The notes under the pieces are model-generated. The model was not told the origin of the DNA. It was given only the letters and a program-made list of their open reading frames with translations, and searched no databases. Below are positions 47,131 through 56,092 of a stretch of 64,000 nt of DNA, piece by piece (position 1 is the first letter of the stretch; each line of letters starts with the position of its first letter). Location: NCBI GenBank assembly GCA_946892665.1, contig CAMPOT010000001.1:1178001-1242000 (forward strand). Direction: 5' to 3'. The DNA comes from Chryseobacterium sp. Marseille-Q5410 (lineage in GTDB: Bacteria; Bacteroidota; Bacteroidia; Flavobacteriales; Weeksellaceae). A program made the translations under genes and the position numbers.

Positions 47131-48336
47131 TTAAATAAGTTCTATCAAAGTAATTTCCGGCTCAATTCCAACTCTTCCCGGGAAGGCAATTACACCGAAT
47201 CCACGGTTAACATAAAGGTATTTACCGGAACTTTCATATAAATCCGCCCATTTTTTATATCGATACTGCACAGGAGACCAACGAACATTTTTCAAATCGA
47301 GGCCAAATTGCATTCCGTGGGTATGTCCGGAAAGTGTGAGTTGTACATTGGCAGGGTGGTTTTTTACGACCGCATCGAAATGGGTAGGATCGTGGCTCAT
47401 CAATATTTTCGCTGCATCTGCGGGGATTCCGGCGGAAGCTTTATTTAAATCACCGTACTGTGGAAAAGGTTTTTCGCCCCAGTTTTCAACTCCCAGAATA
47501 TAGAGCTTTTCACCATTTTTCTGGATAATTCTGTGTTCATTTCTCAGCATTTCGAAGCCGGCTTGCTTTTGTAACTGAATTAAAGTGGGAATATTATTCG
47601 CTTTTTCTTTAAGGGATTTCCATTCGGCATAATCTCCGTAATCATGATTTCCTAAAACTGAAAATTTGCCGTCTTTCGCTTGAATGCTAGAAAATAATGG
47701 TACAAATGGCTCGAATTCGCTGGCATAATTATTCACCATATCACCTGTGAACAGCACCAAATCTGCTTTTTGCTCATTGATTAAATCAACGGCTTTCTGC
47801 AATTTTTCGGGATGAAAAAAACTTCCCGAATGTACATCGGAAATCTGAACGATTTTGTAACCTCTGAAAACATCTGGTAAACCAGCGATTTTCAGTTTCA
47901 CTTTTCTTACGTTGTGACGATATTTTCCGAAAATAATTCCATCAATTACCAACGCAGAAAAAATTCCGGCAATTCCTAATCCGATGAGACTGATGAATTG
48001 TCTTCGCTCGGGAAAATAACTCTCCGGTCTGGCGAAAAAAGTAAATAAGTACCGGAAAATCCTCCCGATATCTTCAATTAATAGAAAAAAGATGATTAAA
48101 AGTTTAGGAATTAGAAAAATTAAAAAAATAGAAGACACCATTTGTATGCGATGATGATCTCGGTCGCTTCGCCTGAAATTGAGTAATTCATAAAGTAAGA
48201 AACCGTACACCACCAATGTCACGGCCCAATATCCGATACGCAACCAATTGTTGGAAGTGATGGTTTTGAACGCTTGATAAACGTAAAATTCCAGAATAAA
48301 AATGATTCCGGTGATGATTAAAAAATTTTTCTGCAT
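47131..48336 (-). CDS. Membrane-bound metallophosphoesterase
   Basis: 401 aa. Four N-terminal transmembrane segments (about residues 4-24, 33-50, 68-88 and 113-133), then a calcineurin-like phosphoesterase with QISDVHSG, FTGDMVNN, GNHDYGD and SGHTHGMQ metal-binding motifs. Similar to YaeI/UDP-diacylglucosamine-hydrolase-like proteins. The substrate is unknown; a role in envelope phospholipids is a guess. Confidence 0.87.
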   Translation of the reverse strand: MQKNFLIITGIIFILEFYVYQAFKTITSNNWLRIGYWAVTLVVYGFLLYELLNFRRSDRDHHRIQMVSSIFLIFLIPKLLIIFFLLIEDIGRIFRYLFTFFARPESYFPERRQFISLIGLGIAGIFSALVIDGIIFGKYRHNVRKVKLKIAGLPDVFRGYKIVQISDVHSGSFFHPEKLQKAVDLINEQKADLVLFTGDMVNNYASEFEPFVPLFSSIQAKDGKFSVLGNHDYGDYAEWKSLKEKANNIPTLIQLQKQAGFEMLRNEHRIIQKNGEKLYILGVENWGEKPFPQYGDLNKASAGIPADAAKILMSHDPTHFDAVVKNHPANVQLTLSGHTHGMQFGLDLKNVRWSPVQYRYKKWADLYESSGKYLYVNRGFGVIAFPGRVGIEPEITLIELI

Positions 48337-48352
48337 AGTAGAATTTCAATAA

Positions 48353-48381
48353 AAAAGCACAAAAAAAATTTTGCGCTTTTA
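48353..48381 (-). terminator. Probable terminator of the KAS III gene
   Basis: AAAAGC-CAAA (from 48353) pairs with TTTGCGCTTTT (to 48380), one mismatch. Confidence 0.5.
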
Positions 48382-48415
48382 ATTTTTAACTATATTTTTT
48401 TTCAAAAAAACGTGA

Positions 48416-49483
48416 TTAAGGAAATCTGTAAACAATTGCATTAATGTTCATTCCTGCACCAACGGAAGCGAACACAATATTGCCTTTGTCTTTGAATTGA
48501 TGACCTTTCATATTTCCTTTTCTGATCAAATCAAACATCGTAGGAATTGTTGCCACTGACGAATTTCCGAATTGCTGAATCGTCATTGGAGCAATATCAT
48601 GACTATAATCGCTTTTGCCATAGAGTTTGTGCAATCGCGAAATCATCGCATAATCCATTTTAGCATTGGCTTGGTGGATCAATATTTTATCAATATCATC
48701 AATCGTTAAATTTGCTTTATCGATAGTTTCTTTGATGGCATTAGGAACGTATTTCAACGCATATTCATAGATTTTTCTGCCGTGCATTCTGATGTAAAGA
48801 TTTCTTCTGTCTTCATCTTTTTTTAAGGAAGGTGCATTTTCCAAGTAGTTTAACTCTACATTATTATCGCAAATTGTGGCATCAGCGATAATTCCTACAT
48901 TTTCTTCATCTGTAGCTTTTACTACGACAGCGCCGGCTCCGTCCGCAAAAATCATTTTGTTTCTATCGAAAGGATCCGTTACGCGGCTCAACGTTTCGGT
49001 ACCTACCACCAAAATTTGTTTTGCTCTTTTTGCTTTAATTAAAGTATCAGCCAAGATCATTGCTTCTACCCAACCTGGACAACCGAAAATCATGTCGTAA
49101 TTGACGCATTTCCGGTTGAGGATTCCCAATTTGTTTTTGATACGTGCAGACATGGAAGGCATGAAATTACTCATTCCGTTTTGATCTACTTCGCCAAAAT
49201 TACTGGCACAAATGATATAATCAATTTCTTCTTGATCAATTTTGGCATCAGCAATTGCTTCTTTTGCAGCTCTATATCCAAGATCCGAATTGAATTCATC
49301 ATCTTCCAGATATCTTCGATTTTCTATTTCGGTGATGTCGACAAATTTTTGGATGATTTCCGAATTGGGTTTATCGATTTTTTCACCTTCATCAGTATAG
49401 AAAACTGCATCCATAAAGTGTTCCCGGCCGATTACTTTTTTAGGAATGTAACTTCCTGAACCTATAATGATTGTATTGGGCAT
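48416..49483 (-). CDS. 3-oxoacyl-ACP synthase III family protein
   Basis: 355 aa from the ATG at 49483; the frame extends to a TTG at 49507, which I reject. Thiolase fold with the nucleophile in MIFGCPGWVEAM, His in LIHQANAKMD and Asn in FGNSSVATIP. Related to FabH, but the insert and the long form suggest a specialised KAS III that could start unusual lipids. No fatty-acid cluster is nearby, so the pathway is open. Confidence 0.87.
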   Translation of the reverse strand: MPNTIIIGSGSYIPKKVIGREHFMDAVFYTDEGEKIDKPNSEIIQKFVDITEIENRRYLEDDEFNSDLGYRAAKEAIADAKIDQEEIDYIICASNFGEVDQNGMSNFMPSMSARIKNKLGILNRKCVNYDMIFGCPGWVEAMILADTLIKAKRAKQILVVGTETLSRVTDPFDRNKMIFADGAGAVVVKATDEENVGIIADATICDNNVELNYLENAPSLKKDEDRRNLYIRMHGRKIYEYALKYVPNAIKETIDKANLTIDDIDKILIHQANAKMDYAMISRLHKLYGKSDYSHDIAPMTIQQFGNSSVATIPTMFDLIRKGNMKGHQFKDKGNIVFASVGAGMNINAIVYRFP

Positions 49484-49581
49484 ATTTTTTTTGAAAATTT
49501 CCGACAAAGTTAAGAATTATATTGTATCGGCTTTAATGAAAATTATTATTAAATTTGCAAAAGTTTTTTCAAGAGTAAATT

Positions 49582-50151
49582 ATGAAAATGAGTGCGTCCA
49601 CAAAAGGTTTGATTATATCGGTGATTGCGGTGCTCTTTGCCTTTGGAATTTATTTTTTGTTTTTAGCTAAAAGAAATTATTTTTTGGTAGATAATCCTAC
49701 TAATAATACATTTTACTTCAAAATCAACAACGGATCCGAAAAAATCATCGCTCCCGGACAGAAACTGCAGGTAGATTTAGCCAAAGGGAAAAACCAAATC
49801 AAGGTTTTTGATGAACAGAAGAAAATGCTTTACGATTCTGGTTTTGTAGTAAAAAAAGATCGGGGATTGCTAAATATTGCACATCAAGATTATTATATCA
49901 ATGAGCAATTTTACGGATATGGACTCAACAAAGATTCACTAATCGCCGCTCGCGGAGCTACTATCATTGATGGGAAAAACTATCTCAACGAGCCCAAACT
50001 CTTCAATAAATTATATACTGACGACTTCTATTTCAATATTGATGAAGATTACGATCAAGTGGTAAAAAACGTCCAAAAAATAGAGTCCCGCACAAAAATT
50101 TTCAGAAAACAGGATTTTCTCAATTATTATAAAGAATACTATCAATTTTAA
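49582..50151 (+). CDS. Membrane-anchored protein of unknown function
   Basis: 189 aa. One N-terminal transmembrane helix (about residues 9-29, LIISVIAVLFAFGIYFLFL), then a soluble beta-rich part with NPTNNTFYFKINNG and many Tyr/Asp residues. Probably periplasmic. No family recognised. Followed by ubiE after 10 bp, so likely in the same operon. Confidence 0.65.
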   Translation: MKMSASTKGLIISVIAVLFAFGIYFLFLAKRNYFLVDNPTNNTFYFKINNGSEKIIAPGQKLQVDLAKGKNQIKVFDEQKKMLYDSGFVVKKDRGLLNIAHQDYYINEQFYGYGLNKDSLIAARGATIIDGKNYLNEPKLFNKLYTDDFYFNIDEDYDQVVKNVQKIESRTKIFRKQDFLNYYKEYYQF

Positions 50152-50161
50152 ATACAGCATT

Positions 50162-50881
50162 TTGAACCAAGTAAAACCATACAACACAGAAGCAGGAAAA
50201 AAGAGCGAAGTTGAAGATATGTTCGACAATATTGCTCCTAAATATGACTTACTGAATCACGTACTTTCTATGAAAATAGATGTACTCTGGAGAAATACTT
50301 TGGTAAAATGGATGCAGAAAGGCCAACCGAAAGAAGTTCTGGATGTAGCGACAGGAACCGGCGATTTGGCCATTGCTGTACAAAAAGGCACCTCGGCGAA
50401 GGTGGTAGGTTTGGATCTTTCCCAGCAAATGCTGAACGTAGGAATCGAGAAAATTAAAAAAATCAACTTAGATCAGCAAATCTCCATGCAGAAAGGTGAT
50501 GCAGAAAACCTTCCCTTCGAAAGCAATAAATTCGATGCGGTTTCCGTTGCATTTGGAGTAAGAAATTTCGAAAATTTAGAAAAAGGATTAGCAGAGCTCA
50601 GAAGAGTAGTGAAAAACGAAAAGAGCGTATATATTTTAGAATTTTCTAAAGTGGAAGGCTTTTTAGGACCTTTTTATATGTTTTATTTTAAAAATATTTT
50701 GCCACAAATTGGTAAATTAGTCTCCAAAGACAACAGAGCGTATACCTACCTTCCGGATTCGGTAAACGCGTTTCCTTATGGTGAAAAAATGAAAAACATT
50801 CTTCTGAATACCGGTTTCAGGAAAGTAGAATATAAAAAACTAAGTTTAGGAATCGCAACGATTTATAAGGCAACCAAGTAA
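50162..50881 (+). CDS. ubiE: Demethylmenaquinone methyltransferase
   Basis: 239 aa with a TTG start at 50162; the next ATG would remove the conserved N-terminus (NQVKPYNTEAGKKSEVEDMFD). SAM motif LDVATGTGDLAI, then FDAVSVAFGVRNF and the family motif FLGPFYMFYFKNILPQIG. It makes menaquinone, the quinone of flavobacterial respiration (menG). 3 bp before porT, an arrangement I know from flavobacteria. Confidence 0.93.
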   Translation: MNQVKPYNTEAGKKSEVEDMFDNIAPKYDLLNHVLSMKIDVLWRNTLVKWMQKGQPKEVLDVATGTGDLAIAVQKGTSAKVVGLDLSQQMLNVGIEKIKKINLDQQISMQKGDAENLPFESNKFDAVSVAFGVRNFENLEKGLAELRRVVKNEKSVYILEFSKVEGFLGPFYMFYFKNILPQIGKLVSKDNRAYTYLPDSVNAFPYGEKMKNILLNTGFRKVEYKKLSLGIATIYKATK

Positions 50882-50884
50882 AAT

Positions 50885-51670
50885 ATGGGGAAAACAGGGT
50901 TAAAAATTAATTTGCTCACGGCAATTTTTGTTGCATCATTATTTAATGCGCAACTTTTCCGTACGAAAGACCGAATGGACAATCTGGAAGGTTTTGATGA
51001 CCAAAAGCTCAGCTACGGTTTCTATCTTGCAGGAAATAATTTCGATTATAAATTGGTTTTGGATCCAAAATTTGGGATGCATGATAATAAAAATCTTGTG
51101 AGAACGAAATCTTCCTATAGTTTCGGCGCAGGATTGATCGGGAAATTCAGATTGAATGAAAATTTCGATTTAAGATTTGAACCTGGTTTACATTTCGTGG
51201 AACGAGAAGTGTATTTTGATACCCAGTCGAATGACCAATATTCCGCTGGAACTACAGCGTATCCACCATTTACACCGCGAGTACTCTCCGATGCGGATAA
51301 ATTAAGAACCGTAAAATCTACATATGTTGATTTGCCATTGCTCATCGAAGTTCATGGCGACAGATGGTACAATTCCCGTCCCTACGCGGCAGCCGGAGTG
51401 AATTGGATGATGAATTTGCAATCCAATAACAAAGCTACTGACGACAACCAGCAAGGACTTTTCCGAACTACCGCTAGCAATTTTGCATGGTCGGCAGAAA
51501 TCGGGATTCAGTTCTATTTCAGTAGGTTTAAGTTGACACCGGGTTTCCGTGGAACATTTATGATTAATGATGAAATGGTAGCGGACAATGCAGAAACTCC
51601 ACCATATTGGAACGCCGCCATCGCCAGTGGAAAAACCCGCGCATTCATGTTTGTTTTGAAATTTGAGTAA
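50885..51670 (+). CDS. porT: Type IX secretion outer-membrane protein PorT
   Basis: 261 aa. Signal peptide (INLLTAIFVASLFNAQ), then an outer-membrane beta-barrel pattern with alternating hydrophobic residues (YSFGAGLIGKFRLNENFDLRFEPGLHF) and a C-terminal aromatic FVLKFE. PorT/SprT is required for T9SS in P. gingivalis and Flavobacterium. The position right after ubiE supports the name over a generic porin. Ends at a strong terminator. Confidence 0.85.
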   Translation: MGKTGLKINLLTAIFVASLFNAQLFRTKDRMDNLEGFDDQKLSYGFYLAGNNFDYKLVLDPKFGMHDNKNLVRTKSSYSFGAGLIGKFRLNENFDLRFEPGLHFVEREVYFDTQSNDQYSAGTTAYPPFTPRVLSDADKLRTVKSTYVDLPLLIEVHGDRWYNSRPYAAAGVNWMMNLQSNNKATDDNQQGLFRTTASNFAWSAEIGIQFYFSRFKLTPGFRGTFMINDEMVADNAETPPYWNAAIASGKTRAFMFVLKFE

Positions 51671-51691
51671 AGAAAACCTTCGAGATAAAAA

Positions 51692-51728
51692 ATAAAAGAG
51701 AAAGTAAATCATTGCTTTCTCTTTTTTA
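51692..51728 (+). terminator. Terminator of the ubiE-porT operon
   Basis: Perfect 11-bp arms AAAAGAGAAAG (51694-51704) and CTTTCTCTTTT (51715-51725), 10-nt loop. Confidence 0.85.
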
Positions 51729-51775
51729 TTTCGATAAATTGTTGAAATAATTCATCAATTCAAATTAAAATTTTA

Positions 51776-51783
51776 TATTTTTG
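51776..51783 (+). promoter_or_regulatory. -7 box of the coiled-coil/zapA operon
   Basis: TATTTTTG, 30 bp before the ATG at 51814. Confidence 0.4.
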
Positions 51784-51813
51784 CTAAATAGTTAGAATTA
51801 ATTAAGCCTGAAA

Positions 51814-52116
51814 ATGCTCAAAGAATTAGAAAACAACTTTTCGGATTTAGAAAAAAAAATTCTCAGTGTAACGAAGAATTACCGGAATTTAAATGAAAAG
51901 TATGCAGAATTATCGAAAGAGCACGACGAACTGAAGAAGAAATACGAAGAGGAAAAAAGAAAAAGCCAGGTTTTAGCAGAAGAACAAAAAAATATAAAAT
52001 TGTACTCAGCAATATCCGGAAATCCTGATCATAACCGACTGATGAAAAATCATATCAACCGATTGATCAAAGAAGTGGATAATTGCATTGCTGAACTTCA
52101 AAACAGCGGGTTGTAA
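51814..52116 (+). CDS. Small coiled-coil protein linked to ZapA
   Basis: 100 aa, almost entirely a helical coiled coil rich in Leu, Glu and Lys (LEKKILSVTKNYRNLNEKYAELSKEHDELKKKYEEE-like heptads). Its TAA overlaps the zapA ATG by one base (TAATG), so translation is coupled. Probably a ZapA/FtsZ partner; no defined family. Confidence 0.75.
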   Translation: MLKELENNFSDLEKKILSVTKNYRNLNEKYAELSKEHDELKKKYEEEKRKSQVLAEEQKNIKLYSAISGNPDHNRLMKNHINRLIKEVDNCIAELQNSGL

Positions 52117-52403
52117 TGGAAGTAAGAAGAATTACCATCAACATTGCCGGAAGAAATTATCCGCTGAATGTACCTGCCGCTGAAGAAGAAACACTTCGGA
52201 AAGTAGGAAAGCAGATTGAAGCAATGATTAAAGATTTTGAACAAAATTTTGACGTGAGAGATAAGCAGGATGCTTTGGCAATGTGCGCCCTAAAACTAGG
52301 TACCAATGCAGAAGTATCAGCGATATCCAACGAGAAAAATATAGAAGCTTCCAACGAAAGGTTAATACAAATCAGCCGCTTGCTGGAAGAATTGGAAAAG
52401 TAG
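52116..52403 (+). CDS. zapA: Cell division protein ZapA
   Basis: 95 aa. RRITINIAGRNYPLNVPAAEEETLRKVGKQI and DKQDALAMCALKLG match ZapA, which cross-links FtsZ filaments at the division ring. Followed by a structured RNA, as ssrS follows zapA in proteobacteria. Confidence 0.9.
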   Translation: MEVRRITINIAGRNYPLNVPAAEEETLRKVGKQIEAMIKDFEQNFDVRDKQDALAMCALKLGTNAEVSAISNEKNIEASNERLIQISRLLEELEK

Positions 52404-52427
52404 ATTTTTCTTTTCCAAAACACGACT

Positions 52428-52597
52428 GCCTACAATAGTTCTAACACATTAAGGTAAACTCAACGCTAAACAATTACCGGACGAAAGTTCGCTTGATGGC
52501 GCGCCGACTTGCTCGGATTACAGAAAGCGAAAATCAGTTCAAATCGTGTTGATTAGGAGTTTACTCTAAATCATTGAATTATTGTGGGCTTTTTTTA
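52428..52597 (+). ncRNA. ssrS: Probable 6S RNA (6S-Flavo type)
   Basis: Extended rod. Closing stem GCCTACAATAGTTC (52428-52441) pairs with GAATTATTGTGGGC (52576-52589), 14 pairs with G-U, and a T run follows. Next inside: GGTAAACTC (52453-52461) with GAGTTTACT (52557-52565), then CTAA-CAA (from 52466) with TTG-TTAG (to 52556), and small hairpins such as CCGACTTGCTCGG. One-armed architecture, size about 165 nt and location downstream of zapA all fit 6S RNA, which sequesters RNA polymerase. No covariance search was run. Confidence 0.6.
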
Positions 52598-52697
52598 TTT
52601 AAAAATGAATAAAAAATAAATAAGAAAAACATCAATTTCGAAATACAATATAGTTTTTGAAATTGTTTAAACAAAGGAATATTTAAACTAAACATAT

Positions 52698-54269
52698 ATG
52701 ACAACAACCGCAATTATTATCGGTATTGTTTGCGTTATTTTAGGAGCTGTTATTGGGATGTTATTCTCTAAAAGCTCGCTTAACGCAAAAGCAAAATTCA
52801 TCATTCAGGATGCTAAGAAAAATGCCGAAAACCTTATAGAAAAAGCCAACGTACAGGCAGAATCCATTAGAAAGGAAAAACAGCTCCAGGCCAAAGAAAA
52901 GTTTTTGGAATTGAAATCTCAGCACGACGCCGATATTCAGGCAAGAGAAAAAAAGATGCAGGATGCTGAAAAAAGAATTAAAGAGAAAGAAAATAAGCTT
53001 AATGATGAGTTGAGCAAAACCGGGAAACTGGAAAAAGATTTGGACAGACAAATTGCCGAGTATCGCAAGAAACACGAAATTCTGGAGAAAAAGCAACATG
53101 AGTTAGATATTGCTACTTCCCAAAAAGTAGAAATGCTAGAAAAAATAGCAAATTATTCTGCCGAAGAAGCAAGAAATGAATTGGTAGAATCGCTGAAGGC
53201 AGAAGCGAAAACAAGAGCTCAGGCGCACGTTCAAAGCATTATGGAAGAAGCTAATCTTAACGCAAAACAAGAAGCTAAAAAGATTGTTATTCAAACCATT
53301 CAGCGAATCGGAACCGAGCAGGCAATTGAAAATTCAGTGTCAGTTTTCAATATCGAATCAGACGAGGTAAAAGGTAGAATTATCGGTAGAGAAGGTAGAA
53401 ATATCCGTGCTTTGGAAGCTGCTACAGGGGTCGAAATTATCGTTGATGACACCCCAGAAGCGATTTTGCTTTCATGTTTTGATCCTGTAAGAAGAGAAAT
53501 CGCAAGACTTTCCCTTCACCGTTTGGTAACCGATGGAAGAATTCACCCGGCGAGAATTGAAGAAGTGGTAGAGAAAACCAAGAAACACATCGAAGAAGAA
53601 ATCATCGAAGTGGGTAAAAGAACTGTTATCGATTTAGGCGTACACGGACTTCACCCGGAACTGGTGAAAATCGTAGGACGCATGAAATTCAGATCTTCTT
53701 ATGGCCAAAACCTTTTGCAACACTCCAGAGAAGTAGCGAATATCGCTGCAACGATGGCTGCAGAACTGGGGTTAAACGTAAAAATGGCAAAAAGAGCAGG
53801 TTTGCTTCACGATATCGGGAAAGTTCCGGAACAGGAGTCCGAACTTCCACACGCGCTTCTTGGAATGCAATGGGCCGAAAAATATGGTGAAAATCCTGAA
53901 GTGGTCAACGCAATTGGTGCACACCACGACGAGGTGGAAATGACTTCTTTGCTGTCGCCGATTATTCAGGTTGCCGATGCGATTTCGGGAGCAAGACCTG
54001 GAGCAAGACGCCAAGTTTTGGAATCCTATATCCAAAGGTTAAAAGATTTGGAAGCAGCAGCATTAAGTTTTGATGGAGTTTCCAGCGCTTATGCAATCCA
54101 GGCGGGACGTGAGCTTCGGGTGATGGTTGAAAGCGGGAAAGTAAATGACGATCAATCTTCTCAACTTTCTTATGATATTTCAGAAAAAATTCAGAATGAA
54201 TTGACCTATCCAGGGCAAGTTCGAGTAACGGTAATCCGCGAAACCAGATCAGTAAATATTGCGAGATAA
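52698..54269 (+). CDS. rny: Ribonuclease Y
   Basis: 523 aa. N-terminal transmembrane helix (residues about 4-22), a long Lys/Glu coiled coil to about residue 200, KH domain ([32 protein letters not shown]), then HD domain ([23 protein letters not shown]) and C-terminal part. A membrane-bound endoribonuclease that starts mRNA decay. Its terminator is split by the IS element 30 bp downstream; the gene itself is intact. Confidence 0.96.
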   Translation: MTTTAIIIGIVCVILGAVIGMLFSKSSLNAKAKFIIQDAKKNAENLIEKANVQAESIRKEKQLQAKEKFLELKSQHDADIQAREKKMQDAEKRIKEKENKLNDELSKTGKLEKDLDRQIAEYRKKHEILEKKQHELDIATSQKVEMLEKIANYSAEEARNELVESLKAEAKTRAQAHVQSIMEEANLNAKQEAKKIVIQTIQRIGTEQAIENSVSVFNIESDEVKGRIIGREGRNIRALEAATGVEIIVDDTPEAILLSCFDPVRREIARLSLHRLVTDGRIHPARIEEVVEKTKKHIEEEIIEVGKRTVIDLGVHGLHPELVKIVGRMKFRSSYGQNLLQHSREVANIAATMAAELGLNVKMAKRAGLLHDIGKVPEQESELPHALLGMQWAEKYGENPEVVNAIGAHHDEVEMTSLLSPIIQVADAISGARPGARRQVLESYIQRLKDLEAAALSFDGVSSAYAIQAGRELRVMVESGKVNDDQSSQLSYDISEKIQNELTYPGQVRVTVIRETRSVNIAR

Positions 54270-54284
54270 TTTCCAGCTATCGAT

Positions 54285-54298
54285 AAAAAAAACCTTCC
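54285..54298 (+). terminator. Left half of the split rny terminator
   Basis: AAAAAAAACCTTCC. Its pairing partner is at 56063-56076, beyond the insertion sequence. Confidence 0.8.
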
Positions 54299-54306
54299 GG
54301 GAAATC
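54299..54306. repeat. 8-bp target-site duplication, left copy
   Basis: GGGAAATC, identical to 56055-56062. This was the loop of the rny terminator. Confidence 0.85.
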
Positions 54307-54361
54307 GAGGCCACTGAAAAACCGTATCAATTTTAGGATTTATGGTTTTCGGTCATTAACT

Positions 54362-54404
54362 AAGAGCTTATTACAGGAGTTTAAATTCTGTAATGAGCTC
54401 TTTT
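54362..54404 (+). terminator. Bidirectional hairpin at the left end of the IS
   Basis: AAGAGCTTATTACAG (54362-54376) pairs with CTGTAATGAGCTCTT (54388-54402), one G-T, followed by a T run to the right. It can stop rny transcripts and the leftward transposase mRNA. Confidence 0.75.
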
Positions 54405-54500
54405 CCTTTTTTTGAAGTTTTGATTTTATCGGGGGTATGAGGCTGCTTTTGGCTTAAGCATTGCCCGTTTTTAGATGTATTGGTTTTTTGCCCTTCCCTT

Positions 54501-55949
54501 TCAGATTAATTTCAGAATTCTCTTCAAATTGACTGCGAAAATAGCCATCGCTCCCTGCATCTGCATATTTTCTAGGCCATAGGATGTTGCTTTGCCGTAT
54601 CCGTGGGCGTTTTTAAGTTCGCTGTTTTTCGCCTCAATCTTATACCGTTGCTTCGATTTCTCCCTGTAATAATCGCTTTCCTGAAAATCCATTTGATCCT
54701 GATGCATTTCTGATTTTATGGAGACAGAATAGGTCTTAGATTTTGCTCCATCTTTGTAACAGCCTTCTCTCATGGGGCATAATCTGCATTTTTCTATATC
54801 AAAATAATATACATCCACTTGGTTTTTGCCAACATTCTTTTTGTTTTGGCGGGCTTTTCTTGTCGCCAGATGTCCTGCGGGACAAACAAATCTGTCAGCA
54901 TCTTTGTTATAGTCAAACCGGTCTTGATCTTTTCTAAATCCCTGTGTAATAGAAGGATTCAGTTTTGCTACGATTTTAATGCTCTGATCACGGGCAATTT
55001 TCAGATTTTCTTTCCCGGAATAAGCGGCATCACCAATGATCGCCTCCACGTCCATTCCGTTTTCCTGGCTGATTTTTAAGAGTTTGGGCAGTTCTGGGCC
55101 GTCTCCTTTTTCGCCCGAAGTAACCACCGCCGCCGTAATAATGCGTTCCTCACTCATTGCCAGGTGTGTCTTGTAACCAAAAAATGGACTGTCAGCCGAC
55201 TTGTGTCCTGTTTTGGCATCCGTATCTTTTGAAAAAACCAACTGTTCGCCAGTGTCATTGGCTGTTTCCTTTAACAGGTTCAGTTTCTCCTTTACTGCCG
55301 GAATCGAACTTAGGGAGGGCTCGTTTTCAATAGATTTTTCAAGCTCTTTGCAGTAGGCTAATTCTTTGTTCAAATCATTTTCAACATTCTTGGATGGCAT
55401 TTTAGACTTAAACTCTTCGTCAAACTGATAAACTGTTTTGCGAAGTAACTTGGAACGTTCCCTAAGCACTTCCAGCGCCGAAAAAGGGTTTGATCGGGAC
55501 AAGGTATGCGTGGCATCCACAATGATGGATTTGCTTTTTATGATGCCTTTGTCAATAGCTATTGCGACGGTTTTTCCTATCAGCAAATTCAATAAATCGG
55601 TGTCCTTCAAACGCAGTTTTCTAAATTTAGTGAGGGAACTGGGATTGATCACGTCCTCTTCCGGAGCCATTTCCAAAAAATATTTGAACGACATATCGAA
55701 CCGCGAACGCTCCACAACGTCCACATCAGAAAGGGTATAAATACTTTTAAGCAAAAGATATTTAAACATGCGGATTGGACTTTCGGCATTACGACCATTA
55801 TTTAAACAATATTTGTTCAAAAGTTCATCATAAATGAAGGAGAAGTCAATCAGCTCGTTAATTTTACGAAGAATATTCTCCTTTGGAATGATCAGGTTAT
55901 ATAAATCAGAATAGGCACTAAACTGAACTCTTTGCTGCTGTACTAACAT
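54501..55949 (-). CDS. IS1182-family transposase
   Basis: 482 aa, full length. DUF772-type N-terminus (SPIRMFKYLLLKSIYTLSD), and DDE residues likely in IIVDATHTLS, AIIGDAAYSGKENL and RYKIEAKNSELKNAHG. A cysteine cluster CPAGHLATRKARQ... CRLCPMREGC resembles the zinc-binding stretch of this family. Frame intact, so the element may be active. Confidence 0.92.
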   Translation of the reverse strand: MLVQQQRVQFSAYSDLYNLIIPKENILRKINELIDFSFIYDELLNKYCLNNGRNAESPIRMFKYLLLKSIYTLSDVDVVERSRFDMSFKYFLEMAPEEDVINPSSLTKFRKLRLKDTDLLNLLIGKTVAIAIDKGIIKSKSIIVDATHTLSRSNPFSALEVLRERSKLLRKTVYQFDEEFKSKMPSKNVENDLNKELAYCKELEKSIENEPSLSSIPAVKEKLNLLKETANDTGEQLVFSKDTDAKTGHKSADSPFFGYKTHLAMSEERIITAAVVTSGEKGDGPELPKLLKISQENGMDVEAIIGDAAYSGKENLKIARDQSIKIVAKLNPSITQGFRKDQDRFDYNKDADRFVCPAGHLATRKARQNKKNVGKNQVDVYYFDIEKCRLCPMREGCYKDGAKSKTYSVSIKSEMHQDQMDFQESDYYREKSKQRYKIEAKNSELKNAHGYGKATSYGLENMQMQGAMAIFAVNLKRILKLI

Positions 55950-55981
55950 CTATAAATGATTAATTTACAGATTAAATATAC

Positions 55982-56022
55982 AAAAAAAGGAGCGAAAACA
56001 TTACTGTTTTAACTCCTTTTTT
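55982..56022. terminator. Hairpin at the right end of the IS
   Basis: AAAAAAAGGAG (from 55982) pairs with CTCCTTTTTT (to 56022), with an inner AAAAC/GTTTT. It lies upstream of the transposase and would insulate it from outside transcription. Confidence 0.6.
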
Positions 56023-56054
56023 CTGATTGCCCAGAAGACTTTTTCAGTGACCTC

Positions 56055-56062
56055 GGGAAATC
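56055..56062. repeat. 8-bp target-site duplication, right copy
   Basis: GGGAAATC, identical to 54299-54306. Confidence 0.85.
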
Positions 56063-56076
56063 GGAAGGTTTTTTTT
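56063..56076 (+). terminator. Right half of the split rny terminator
   Basis: GGAAGGTTTTTTTT. Joined to 54285-54306 it rebuilds a hairpin with loop GGGAAATC. Confidence 0.8.
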
Positions 56077-56092
56077 GTGTAAGAGTTGTTTT

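Larger units (their letters stand above)
54307..56054 (-). mobile_element. IS1182-family insertion sequence (1748 bp), complete
   Basis: Imperfect terminal inverted repeats: left GAGGCCACTGAAAAA, right (inverted) GAGGTCACTGAAAAA, 14 of 15 bases the same, flanked by an 8-bp duplication. One transposase gene reads leftward. Hairpin terminators sit near both ends. Size and transposase fit IS1182. The near-perfect state suggests recent insertion. Confidence 0.88.

Noticed and set aside
52663-52674. Palindrome TTGTTTAAACAA before rny
   Set aside because: Short AT-rich palindrome that can occur by chance; no second copy seen.
52698-54269. Possible inactivation of rny by the IS
   Set aside because: The IS is 37 bp beyond the stop codon; only the terminator is affected.
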